5,859 nucleotides of DNA from Kiritimatiellia bacterium (GCA_017965685.1 JAGCPM010000235.1:1-5859); one strand, 5' to 3'; shown: positions 1-5,859, counted from the first letter of the stretch. Program-made: numbers and translations. Notes: generated from the sequence alone by a model not told the origin.

Positions 1-117
1 GATGACGTGGTTCTCGAAGAGGCTTTCGAGATACTGGCTGACCTTGCGGAAATGAACGGCGGCGCTGAGCTGCCGCCGGCGAGGCTGGACTGGTTCAACG
101 CGATACTCGGCATGTGA
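1..117 (+). CDS. C-terminal end of an unrecognised protein (partial)
   Basis: Frame 1 is open from the first base to a TGA at 115-117 and encodes the last 38 residues of a protein whose start lies outside the window. The stretch begins with an acidic, probably helical segment (LEEAFEILADLAEM), continues with a Pro/Ala turn (ELPPARLDW) and ends in FNAILGM. I recognise no family from so little sequence. GC-rich third positions match the genes that follow, and the stop lies 28 bases before the dapF start with the dapF Shine-Dalgarno between them, so it is probably the preceding gene of the same transcription unit. That it is coding is likely; its function is unknown. Confidence 0.6.
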   Translation, partial: DDVVLEEAFEILADLAEMNGGAELPPARLDWFNAILGM

Positions 118-130
118 CAAACTCGCAACC

Positions 131-138
131 GGAGGAGG
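131..138 (+). promoter_or_regulatory. Shine-Dalgarno of dapF
   Basis: GGAGGAGG lies 7 bases before the ATG at 146. This strong site favours ATG 146 over the in-frame ATG at 152, which would be 13 bases away, although family alignment alone would allow either. Confidence 0.8.
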
Positions 139-145
139 ATGTTCA

Positions 146-946
146 ATGAAAATGGTCAGATTTACGAAAATGCACGGCGCCGGGAACGACTTCGTGCTGA
201 TTGACGACCGCGAGGGGAATTTTCCCTGCGACGACCACAGGCGAATCGTCTGCATGGCCACTAGGCGCCTCGGAATCGGGTGCGAGGGTGTTATACTCGT
301 TCAAGACTCCGATCGCGTCGATTTCAAGATGCGCTTCTACAATCCGGATGGCACGGAAGTGGAGCTTTGCGGCAACGGTGCGAGGTGCGTGGCTGCGTTC
401 GCGAGGGAGATTGGCGCCGCGAAGGCCGACACTATGGTGTTCGAGACGCTCGCCGGCGACATAAGAGCCGAAATACTAGGAGACGGGATGGTTAAACTCG
501 CCATGCCGGATCCAAAGGATTTTGCCGATGACTTCTGCGTCGTAGGCGTACCGCACAAAATCATACCTGTAGAGAACCTCGCCAAGGCGGATGTCGCCGG
601 CGACGGAAGGCGGATACGGCTTTCGGACGAATTCGCGCCTGACGGGACGAACGTCGATTTCGTGACTTACCGCCAGCCGAACAGGGCGAACATGCGCACT
701 TACGAGCGCGGCGTCGAGTCCGAGACCGGCGCGTGCGGCACCGGCGCGACAGCGACCGCCGTAATAGGCGTGAGGGACTACGGACTTTCTTTTCCCGTCT
801 ACGTGACGAGCGCAGAGGGCTTCGAGCTTGTCGTGGACGGCATGGAAAGCGAAAACGGCTTCACGAACCTGACTCTCACCGGTCCCGTCAAACGCGTGTA
901 TTCGGGTGAAATCGATCTCGATACCCTTGACATCATAGAGGAATAA
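146..946 (+). CDS. dapF: Diaminopimelate epimerase (DapF)
   Basis: The product (266 aa) is expected to convert LL-2,6-diaminopimelate to the meso form (EC 5.1.1.7) in the cytoplasm, the last step before meso-DAP is used for peptidoglycan or decarboxylated to lysine. The N-terminal KMHGAGNDF motif is diagnostic. The two catalytic cysteines of the PLP-independent family are present: Cys75 in ELCGNGARC and Cys197 in ETGACGTGA. The substrate-binding ERG (residues 187-189) and the GTNVDFV motif are also visible. Length is close to the usual 270-280 aa, so the gene looks complete and functional. Small departures from common sequences are GIGCEG where GIGADG is frequent and ETGACG where ETLACG is frequent. 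The gene sits between an unknown partial gene and rnfA; no functional link with Rnf is known, and a separate promoter near its end suggests rnfA can be transcribed independently. Confidence 0.97.
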   Translation: MKMVRFTKMHGAGNDFVLIDDREGNFPCDDHRRIVCMATRRLGIGCEGVILVQDSDRVDFKMRFYNPDGTEVELCGNGARCVAAFAREIGAAKADTMVFETLAGDIRAEILGDGMVKLAMPDPKDFADDFCVVGVPHKIIPVENLAKADVAGDGRRIRLSDEFAPDGTNVDFVTYRQPNRANMRTYERGVESETGACGTGATATAVIGVRDYGLSFPVYVTSAEGFELVVDGMESENGFTNLTLTGPVKRVYSGEIDLDTLDIIEE

Positions 947-956
947 TTGGTATACT
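927..956 (+). promoter_or_regulatory. Near-consensus sigma70-type promoter for rnfA
   Basis: TTGACA at 927-932 is a perfect -35 box. After an 18-base spacer comes TATACT at 951-956, one mismatch from TATAAT, preceded by TG at 948-949, which makes an extended -10 (TGGTATACT). The -35 box lies inside the last dapF codons and the -10 lies in the 19-base dapF-rnfA gap. With normal spacing transcription would start near 963, about three bases before the rnfA ATG. The call is from sequence alone; the number of matching elements in the right register makes chance unlikely but not excluded. Confidence 0.7.
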
Positions 957-965
957 ATCAGCGTT

Positions 966-1553
966 ATGAGCAAATACTTCGTAATACTTGTTGGAGCGAT
1001 CCTGGTCAACAACTTCGTCCTGAGCCGCTTTCTGGGCTGTTGCCCTTTTCTTGGCGTGTCGAAGAAGACAGAAACCGCCCTTGGAATGTCCGGTGCGGTT
1101 GTCTTCGTTATGACTATCGCTTCGGCGGTGACGTGGTGTCTCGACCGCTGGCTCTTGACGCCAAACGGCCTTGGGTATATCCACACGCTCGCGTTCATTT
1201 TGGTGATCGCGTCGCTTGTGCAGTTCATCGACATCGCGATGAAGCGGTTCCTGCCTCTGCTGCACGCGGCACTCGGCATATTTCTGCCGCTCATAACGAC
1301 GAACTGCGCGGTGCTCGGCGCAGCCGAGATCAACTGCAAGCAGGGAACCGGCTTTGTCGAAGCGGTGTTTTTCTCGTTCGCGGCGGCGGTTGGATTCGGG
1401 TTCGCGCTGGTGATCTTCTCCGGCATCCGAGAGAAGCTCGCCCACGCCAATCCGCCGCGATGTTTCAGGGGAATAGCCATAGCGCTTGTGACGGCGGGGC
1501 TCCTGTCGCTTGCGTTTATGGGATTCAGCGGACTTGTGAAGCTACCGTACTGA
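966..1553 (+). CDS. rnfA: Rnf complex subunit RnfA
   Basis: This 195-aa integral membrane protein is a subunit of the Rnf complex, which couples electron flow between reduced ferredoxin and NAD+ to Na+ or H+ movement. It matches E. coli RsxA nearly end to end from memory: LVNNFVL, the region around CPFLGVSKK, IFLPLITTNCAVLG and the end LAFMGFSGLVKL. This identifies it as RnfA and not its paralogue RnfE. About six membrane segments are visible (near residues 4-26, 39-60, 71-90, 100-120, 130-152, 170-190). Cys26 and Cys114 correspond to the conserved cysteines thought to hold an iron-sulfur cluster in the membrane between RnfA and RnfE; Cys25 next to it is extra relative to E. coli. Homology to the start of RsxA supports ATG 966, although no well-placed Shine-Dalgarno is present: the nearest, AGAGGA at 937-942, is 23 bases away. 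The stop overlaps the rnfB ribosome-binding site. Confidence 0.97.
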   Translation: MSKYFVILVGAILVNNFVLSRFLGCCPFLGVSKKTETALGMSGAVVFVMTIASAVTWCLDRWLLTPNGLGYIHTLAFILVIASLVQFIDIAMKRFLPLLHAALGIFLPLITTNCAVLGAAEINCKQGTGFVEAVFFSFAAAVGFGFALVIFSGIREKLAHANPPRCFRGIAIALVTAGLLSLAFMGFSGLVKLPY

Positions 1554-1558
1554 GGAGG
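1552..1558 (+). promoter_or_regulatory. Shine-Dalgarno of rnfB, overlapping the rnfA stop
   Basis: GAGGAGG shares its first bases with the rnfA TGA (1551-1553) and lies 8 bases before the GTG at 1567. It supports a GTG start for rnfB and suggests translational coupling of rnfA and rnfB. Confidence 0.8.
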
Positions 1559-1566
1559 TTGACATT

Positions 1567-2373
1567 GTGATTGCGATAGTTTGCATAGCGGGAATCGGTC
1601 TTGTTGTGGCGGCGGCGTTGGCCATAGCCGACAGGTATCTGAGCGTGCAGGAGGATCCTCGCATAGGAATGGTCACTGCTGCTTTGCCGGGCGCTAACTG
1701 CGGAGGCTGCGGCTTCCCGGGCTGCGACGGCTATGCACGCGCCCTTGTCGCAGGCACCGCTCCCAACGGAGCCTGTGCGGCTGGCGGAGATGCGGTCGCG
1801 GCCGAAGTCGCCAAGATACTCGGCGTGGCTGCCACGGCGACAGAGAAGCGTGTCGCGCTCGTGAAGTGCTGCGGAACGAGGAGTGAGGCGATAAGGGTTG
1901 GCGACTACAACGGAATCTGCGATTGCGCGGTCGCGGCGGCGACGGCCGGCGGCGACAAAGGTTGCAAATACGGCTGCCTCGGCTACGGGGCCTGCGCTAA
2001 CGTCTGCCCGAAGGGTGCGATTTCGATAAGGGACGGCCTTGCGAAGGTGGATAAGCGCCTTTGCATCGGCTGCGGAAAGTGCGTGACGGCGTGCCCGAAG
2101 AAGATTATCGAGCTCGTTCCCGCGTCTGCGACGATACACGTCCTCTGCGCGAACCCCGACAAGGGTCCGAACGTCCGCAAGGTCTGCGGAGTCGGTTGCA
2201 TGGGCTGCCACCTCTGCGAAAAGAATTCCGGCGGCAAGGAAGCGAACCACTTCACGTTCCAGGGATTCCTCGCGAAGACGAACTACCAGAATCCGCCGAC
2301 GGATGCGGCAATCGTCGCGAAATGCCCTGCGAAATGCATGATTGAAGACCCTCATTTCGAAACGGGGCGCTGA
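1567..2373 (+). CDS. rnfB: Rnf complex iron-sulfur subunit RnfB
   Basis: RnfB (268 aa) is the membrane-anchored, multi-cluster ferredoxin-like subunit that takes part in electron entry or exit at the cytoplasmic face. Residues 2-21 form one hydrophobic anchor. A four-Cys domain follows with Cys45, 48, 53 and 70 (NCGGCGFPGC plus a later Cys), the classical Rnf/Fe-S domain. Further cysteines are Cys101-102 and Cys118/120 (GICDC). Two ferredoxin-type 4Fe-4S motifs follow: Cys133, 137, 143, 147 (ending CP) and CIGCGKCVTACP at 166-177. The C-terminal part carries Cys207, 211, 214 and 217, then Ser221 where a fourth CP-type cysteine might be expected, then KCPAKC (Cys253, 257). This last arrangement departs from the simple 2x[4Fe-4S] pattern. 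The GTG start is chosen from the strong Shine-Dalgarno. rnfC starts 16 bases after the stop. Confidence 0.95.
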   Translation: MIAIVCIAGIGLVVAAALAIADRYLSVQEDPRIGMVTAALPGANCGGCGFPGCDGYARALVAGTAPNGACAAGGDAVAAEVAKILGVAATATEKRVALVKCCGTRSEAIRVGDYNGICDCAVAAATAGGDKGCKYGCLGYGACANVCPKGAISIRDGLAKVDKRLCIGCGKCVTACPKKIIELVPASATIHVLCANPDKGPNVRKVCGVGCMGCHLCEKNSGGKEANHFTFQGFLAKTNYQNPPTDAAIVAKCPAKCMIEDPHFETGR

Positions 2374-2374
2374 G

Positions 2375-2380
2375 AAAGGA
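2375..2380 (+). promoter_or_regulatory. Shine-Dalgarno that fixes the rnfC start
   Basis: AAAGGA lies 9 bases before ATG 2390, just after the rnfB stop. The longer frame opens at a TTG at 2342 inside rnfB with no such site, so ATG 2390 is preferred. Confidence 0.7.
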
Positions 2381-2389
2381 ATTGTTGAA

Positions 2390-3778
2390 ATGAGAACGGT
2401 AAAGAGTCCATTCAAGTTCAAGGGCGGAGTTCATCCCGACTACAACAAGGAGCTGGCGCGTGAAAGGGCGATAGAGCGCTTGCCCATGCCCGCCGAACTC
2501 GTCATATCAATGAGCCAGCATCTCGGCACTCCGGCGAAGTGCCTCGTAAAGGCGGGCGATTTCGTTCGTCGCGGACAGCTTATCGGCGAGAAGAACGGCT
2601 TCATATCTGTTTGTGTAAGGGCTAGTGCGGACGGCAAGGTCAAGGCTGTCGAGAAGCGTCCCGGCCCCGCAGGCGGCATGGCGGACGCTGTCATCCTCGA
2701 TACGGCGGCGGAGCTTCCGTCCGATCTTCCCGCCCTCGAGCCTCTCTCGCCGCTCGATTGGAAGACCGCAACGAAGGAGGAGCTTCTCAAGCGTGTCGAG
2801 GAGGCAGGAATCTGCGGAATGGGCGGTGCCGGCTTCCCGACGAACGTAAAGCTCAGCCCGCCGCCTGGCAAGCGCTGCGAGTATCTCATACTGAACGGAG
2901 CGGAATGCGAGCCGTACCTCACCGCCGACTTCAGGCTCATGCTCGAGAAGGCGGATAGGATACGCATCGGAGTGGAGATAATGCGTAAGATCCTCGGCGG
3001 CCCCGCTGTCAGGATTGCGATCGAGGCAAACAAACCTGAAGCGATAGCCGCGATGGAGAAGGCGTTTGCGGACATCGAAGGCAACGTCGAAATCGTCGTG
3101 TTGCCGGTTCTCTATCCGCAAGGCAGCGAAAAGCACCAGATATATGCGACCGTCGGGCGCGTTGTTCCCGAGCCGCCGGCGCTCCCGATAGACGTTGGAT
3201 GCGTTGTGGAGAACGTCGGAACGGTGGCCGCCATCGCCGATGCTGTGGAGAAGGGTGAGCCTCTTCTCGAGCGCGTGACGACGGTTTCCGGCGATGCGGT
3301 CGCGGAGCCGAAGAACATTCTTGCTCCTACAGGAACGAAGTATGCCGACCTCATCGCGTTCTGCGGCGGGGAGAAGGAGCGTCCGGCCAAGGCGATATCC
3401 GGTGGAACGATGATGGGCTTTGCCGTTCCATCGCCGGAAATCGCGACAACGAAGACTACTTCCGGACTCCTTCTTCTCACGAAGAAGCGTGTGTTTCAGT
3501 ATTCCTCTCAAGCATGCATCAATTGCGGACGTTGTGTCAGGGCCTGCCCGATGAACCTCAACGCGGCGGAAATCGCGAAGGCCGTGGAATCCGACGACAT
3601 CAAGGGCGCGGAAGATTTGCACGTAATGACATGCATCGAGTGCGGCGCGTGCAGTTTCAGCTGCCCGGCGTACCGCCCGATAACGCAGTTCTGCCGTCGC
3701 GCAAAGAACTCCATCCGCGCGAGAATCGCGGCCGAGAAGGCGAAGGCCGCCGCTGCGGCCGCAAAGGAGGCCAAGTGA
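2390..3778 (+). CDS. rnfC: Rnf complex NADH-binding iron-sulfur subunit RnfC
   Basis: RnfC is the peripheral cytoplasmic subunit that binds NAD(H) and FMN and carries two 4Fe-4S clusters, related to the 51-kDa subunit of complex I. With the ATG start it has 462 aa. The N-terminal FKGGVHP motif is typical, followed by a biotinyl/lipoyl-like region (KAGDFVRRGQLIGE) and then the glycine-rich GMGGAGFPT loop at residues 143-151. A SLBB-like region follows (VENVGTV and downstream). The clusters are CINCGRCVRACP (Cys376, 379, 382, 386) and CIECGACSFSCP (Cys415, 418, 421, 425). It ends in a short Ala/Lys/Glu-rich tail, far shorter than the long Ala/Lys tail of E. coli RsxC. The frame could be extended upstream by 16 residues to a TTG inside rnfB, but those residues do not resemble the family and lack a ribosome-binding site. 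Confidence 0.96.
   Translation: MRTVKSPFKFKGGVHPDYNKELARERAIERLPMPAELVISMSQHLGTPAKCLVKAGDFVRRGQLIGEKNGFISVCVRASADGKVKAVEKRPGPAGGMADAVILDTAAELPSDLPALEPLSPLDWKTATKEELLKRVEEAGICGMGGAGFPTNVKLSPPPGKRCEYLILNGAECEPYLTADFRLMLEKADRIRIGVEIMRKILGGPAVRIAIEANKPEAIAAMEKAFADIEGNVEIVVLPVLYPQGSEKHQIYATVGRVVPEPPALPIDVGCVVENVGTVAAIADAVEKGEPLLERVTTVSGDAVAEPKNILAPTGTKYADLIAFCGGEKERPAKAISGGTMMGFAVPSPEIATTKTTSGLLLLTKKRVFQYSSQACINCGRCVRACPMNLNAAEIAKAVESDDIKGAEDLHVMTCIECGACSFSCPAYRPITQFCRRAKNSIRARIAAEKAKAAAAAAKEAK
3745..3760 (+). other. Possible GC-rich RNA hairpin before rnfD
   Basis: GGCCGC (3745-3750) and GCGGCC (3755-3760) are perfect inverted repeats separated by the four bases CGCT, within the Ala-rich end of rnfC. 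The hairpin would end two bases before the rnfD Shine-Dalgarno. It has no U-run, so it is not a standard terminator. It may simply reflect GC-rich alanine codons. Confidence 0.3.
3763..3770 (+). promoter_or_regulatory. Shine-Dalgarno of rnfD inside rnfC
   Basis: AAAGGAGG lies 9 bases before ATG 3780 and within the last codons of rnfC. With only one base between the rnfC stop and the rnfD start, translational coupling is likely. Confidence 0.8.
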
Positions 3779-3779
3779 T

Positions 3780-4781
3780 ATGAAACCGAAAGACACGGCA
3801 CAACACTACATTCTCTCAAGCTCGCCCCACGCTCATGCGAAGAGCTCCGTCTCGCGCATCATGCTGGACGTCATAATCGCGCTACTGCCCACGACTGCGG
3901 CTGGAATCTTTTTCTTCGGGATGCCGGCGGTTTGGACCGTGCTCGTCTGCGTGGCGACTTGCGTCTTGACGGAGCTTCTCTGCCGTCTGGCTATGAAGCG
4001 CGAAAATACGGTCGGCGATCTTTCGGCGGTCTTGACGGGCCTCTTGCTGGCTCTGAATCTTCCGGCGGGAATACCACTATGGATGGCAATCGTCGGCTCG
4101 GTCTTTGCGATAGCGGTTGCGAAGCAGGTGTTCGGCGGACTCGGCATGAATCCGTTCAACCCGGCCCTTGCCGCGCGCGCTTTCATGCTCATATCGTTCA
4201 CCGGTCCGATGACCACGTGGCTCAAACCGTTCTGGTGGAAGACTCCCGACGCGGTCACGACGGCAACGCCGCTCGCCACGATGAAGACGTGGTTTATCAC
4301 CGAGGCGACGGCTTCCGCCTCCCCGCACGGTCTTTGCAACACCGCCTGCTCGGGTGTTCCCGGACTGTGGGATATGGCGCTCGGCAACATCCCCGGATGT
4401 ATCGGCGAAGTTTCCGCGATAGCCCTTGCGCTGGGGGCGGCGTATCTCCTCTGGCGCAAGGTGATAACGTGGCACATACCTGTCTCGTTCATCGCGACGG
4501 TGTTCGTCTATTCGCTCATCGCTGGCGGTGCTCCCGCCATCATGCAGGTTCTCACTGGCGGTGTAATGATAGGTGCCTGCTTTATGGCGACAGATTACGT
4601 GACCTCGCCCACCACCGCGAAGGGCAAGCTTATATTCGGTTTCGGGTGCGGACTTCTCTGCATGCTGATCCGCCAGTTCGGCTCGTATCCGGAGGGGTGC
4701 TCCTTCGCGATACTCATCATGAACGCCGTCTGCCCGCTCATAAACCGCTGGACGCAGCCGAAGCCTTTTGGAGGTAAATAA
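3780..4781 (+). CDS. rnfD: Rnf complex membrane subunit RnfD
   Basis: RnfD (333 aa) is a polytopic membrane subunit of the NqrB/RnfD family that carries a covalently bound FMN and is thought to contribute to the ion pathway. Diagnostic parts are the N-terminal SSSPHAH-like stretch, GLGMNPFNPALAARAF, the flavin-attachment region DAVTTATPL (Thr163 is the expected FMN ester residue), the GNIPGCIGE motif (residues 202-210), and ATDYVTSPTT in the second half. Many hydrophobic segments, about nine or ten, are visible. The flavinylation motif has Thr-Thr before AT where Ser/Thr-Gly is common, but Ala-Thr is kept. A loop after the FMN site (about residues 170-195) contains Cys186 and Cys190. The gene is essentially contiguous with rnfC, and the rnfG start follows 3 bases after the stop. 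Confidence 0.96.
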   Translation: MKPKDTAQHYILSSSPHAHAKSSVSRIMLDVIIALLPTTAAGIFFFGMPAVWTVLVCVATCVLTELLCRLAMKRENTVGDLSAVLTGLLLALNLPAGIPLWMAIVGSVFAIAVAKQVFGGLGMNPFNPALAARAFMLISFTGPMTTWLKPFWWKTPDAVTTATPLATMKTWFITEATASASPHGLCNTACSGVPGLWDMALGNIPGCIGEVSAIALALGAAYLLWRKVITWHIPVSFIATVFVYSLIAGGAPAIMQVLTGGVMIGACFMATDYVTSPTTAKGKLIFGFGCGLLCMLIRQFGSYPEGCSFAILIMNAVCPLINRWTQPKPFGGK

Positions 4782-4784
4782 GCG

Positions 4785-5312
4785 ATGAAGAAGATTTTTG
4801 GACTTGTCGCGAGCCTGACGGCCATAGCCGGAGTGTGCGCCGGAGTGCTCGCCTATGTGAATTCGCTTACCGCCGATCCGATTGCGAAAATGTTGGTCAA
4901 GAAGACGTTTGAGTCCGCCGAGGCCGTGATGCCCGCAGGTGTGAGCAATGTCGAGAAAGACGATGCGACTGGAATATTCCTCGGAAAGAACGAAGCTGGG
5001 GAAGTCATCGGCTACGCGGTCGACGGAACCGACGCCGGCGGATACGGCGGCGACATAAAACTGATGGTCGGTTTCGAGGAGGACAAGAAGACGGTGGTCC
5101 GCTATCGCACTCTTCTCGCGGCCGAAACTCCCGGACTCGGCATGAAACTCAACACTCCCGAGTTTGCGGACCAGTTCGGCGGCATGGCGGCTCTCTCGCT
5201 GGCCGTGAAGAAGGATGGCGGCGAAATAGACGCCATAACATCAGCCACTATCACGTCGCGCGCGGTCTGCAGGGCCATAGCAAACGCGGCTTCAAAACTC
5301 AGTCAACACTAA
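4785..5312 (+). CDS. rnfG: Rnf complex FMN-binding subunit RnfG
   Basis: RnfG (175 aa) has a single N-terminal membrane anchor (about residues 4-25) and an FMN-binding domain on the outer face of the membrane, where a covalent FMN takes part in electron transfer. GGYGGDIKLMVG and ETPGLG are family hallmarks. The flavin-attachment motif is DAITSATITS (residues 149-158), with Thr155 as the expected FMN-linked residue; Ser replaces the more usual Gly before Ala-Thr. It is somewhat shorter than the 206-aa E. coli protein but has both ends of the domain. The start is supported by GGAGGT at 4770-4775 inside the end of rnfD. The next gene in the usual ABCDGE order would be rnfE, but here it is the GH109-like gene, 22 bases downstream. 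Confidence 0.95.
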   Translation: MKKIFGLVASLTAIAGVCAGVLAYVNSLTADPIAKMLVKKTFESAEAVMPAGVSNVEKDDATGIFLGKNEAGEVIGYAVDGTDAGGYGGDIKLMVGFEEDKKTVVRYRTLLAAETPGLGMKLNTPEFADQFGGMAALSLAVKKDGGEIDAITSATITSRAVCRAIANAASKLSQH

Positions 5313-5334
5313 ACAAAAAAGAAAGGTATCAACC

Positions 5335-5859
5335 ATGGAAACAACAAGACGCGATTTCCTAAAGGGCACGCTCTGGATGGGCGCCACTGCGGCACTCGCG
5401 GGATGCGCAACCGATTCGCTGAAACTCTCTGCGGCAGGCGGCATGACCGCATACGCCGACAAACCGATCAAGAAGGTGCGCGTGGGCGTGGTCGGCCTCG
5501 GCATGCGCGGACCGGGCGCGGTGCACCGCCTTGCGGAGATTCCCGGCGTGGAGGTTGCGGCTCTTTGCGATCTCTATCCATCCAGGGTTGAGGCGCAGCA
5601 GGCGTGGCTGAAGTCGAAGGGCAAGCCGGCCGCACGCGAGTATTCCGGCGAAGAGGGTTGGAAGTCGATGTGCCAGAGCGATCTCGATCTGGTTTACATT
5701 GCAACGCCGTGGAAGCTCCATGCTCCAATGGGCCTGTACGCCATGGAGTGCGGCAAGCACGCCGCCATAGAGGTTCCTTCGGCAATGTATCTCGACGAAT
5801 GCTGGGCTCTCGTCGAAACCTCAGAACGCACACAGCGCCACTGTATGCAGCTCGAAAAC
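5335..5859 (+). CDS. GH109-like Gfo/Idh/MocA-fold Tat lipoprotein (partial, 5' end)
   Basis: The first 175 residues are present and the frame is open to the window end. Residues 4-10 (TRRDFLK) are a twin-arginine export signal, followed by a hydrophobic stretch and a lipobox LAGC with Cys24, so the protein is probably a lipoprotein exported folded with its cofactor. A Rossmann nucleotide-binding start follows (GVVGLGMRG, residues 51-59), then ALCDLY, YIATPWKLH, GKHAAIEVP and HCMQLEN. The last features, as remembered, are typical of glycoside hydrolase family 109, which uses tightly bound NAD+ to remove alpha-linked N-acetylgalactosamine, and are more specific than those of plain Gfo/Idh oxidoreductases. 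Activity on GalNAc is inferred; many family members are untested. GAAAGG at 5321-5326 lies 8 bases before the ATG. It follows rnfG by 22 A-rich bases without a visible terminator, so co-transcription is possible. Confidence 0.88.
   Translation, partial: METTRRDFLKGTLWMGATAALAGCATDSLKLSAAGGMTAYADKPIKKVRVGVVGLGMRGPGAVHRLAEIPGVEVAALCDLYPSRVEAQQAWLKSKGKPAAREYSGEEGWKSMCQSDLDLVYIATPWKLHAPMGLYAMECGKHAAIEVPSAMYLDECWALVETSERTQRHCMQLEN

Noticed and set aside
289..297. Extended -10-like TGTTATACT inside dapF
   Set aside because: No -35 box lies at suitable distance, and it is in the middle of a well-conserved coding region with no gene start just downstream in that strand.
476..1480. Long minus-strand open frame of 334 codons across dapF and rnfA
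   Set aside because: It lies opposite two clearly identified genes, shows no recognisable domain, and is the kind of shadow frame that GC-rich coding sequence produces.
1559..1564. TTGACA as a second promoter before rnfB
   Set aside because: No acceptable -10 box follows at 16-19 bases, and the sequence overlaps the rnfB Shine-Dalgarno and start region.
947..1570. Plus-strand frame of 207 codons overlapping rnfA
   Set aside because: It is in a different frame from rnfA, is Arg-rich without motifs, and lacks the membrane segments that mark the true product.
2342..2389. Upstream extension of rnfC from a TTG inside rnfB
   Set aside because: There is no ribosome-binding site for it, the 16 extra residues do not look like RnfC, and ATG 2390 has AAAGGA at good spacing and matches the usual N-terminus.
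2507..3796. Minus-strand open frame of 429 codons opposite rnfC
   Set aside because: It is antisense to a confidently identified RnfC, is rich in Arg, Leu and Ala as shadow frames are, and has no family motif.
5313..5334. Terminator between rnfG and the GH109-like gene
   Set aside because: The 22-base gap is A-rich but contains no inverted repeat followed by a T-run, so no intrinsic terminator on the + strand can be supported.

Overview
The window is a run of same-strand genes on the + strand: the 3' end of an unrecognised gene, dapF (diaminopimelate epimerase), five genes of an Rnf ion-pumping ferredoxin:NAD+ oxidoreductase complex in the order rnfA-B-C-D-G, and the 5' part of a Tat-exported, probably lipidated Gfo/Idh/MocA-fold protein that closely resembles glycoside hydrolase family 109 (NAD-dependent alpha-N-acetylgalactosaminidase). 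No RNA gene, mobile element, CRISPR array or clear terminator is visible, and no gap between genes exceeds about 30 bases.

The organism looks like a GC-rich, Gram-negative, anaerobic bacterium. meso-Diaminopimelate synthesis fits a peptidoglycan-making cell, Rnf fits anaerobic energy metabolism, and an exported Tat-lipoprotein GH109-like enzyme fits a glycan (mucin) degrader. Strong GGAGG-type Shine-Dalgarno sites argue against Bacteroidota. The combination suggests the PVC group (Kiritimatiellota, Lentisphaerota or Verrucomicrobiota), but this is inference, not proof.

Layout: 1-117 unknown C-terminus; 146-946 dapF; a near-consensus sigma70-type promoter (927-956) lies across the end of dapF; 966-5312 rnfABCDG, with gaps of 1 to 16 bases and translational coupling likely; 5335-5859 the GH109-like gene, running off the window. 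RnfB (membrane-anchored multi-cluster ferredoxin) and RnfC (NADH/FMN and two 4Fe-4S clusters) make up the electron-input side. RnfD and RnfG carry covalent FMN, and RnfA is one of two homologous membrane subunits that carry electrons across the membrane.

The points most worth a second look are: (1) rnfE, the expected sixth gene directly after rnfG, is not there and the GH109-like gene sits in its place; (2) the promoter before rnfA would start transcription only a few bases from the ATG, and rnfA has no well-placed Shine-Dalgarno site, so a leaderless or near-leaderless mRNA is predicted; (3) the last cysteine cluster of RnfB departs from the usual pattern. I see no wholly new system here; the core is a known complex with unusual details.
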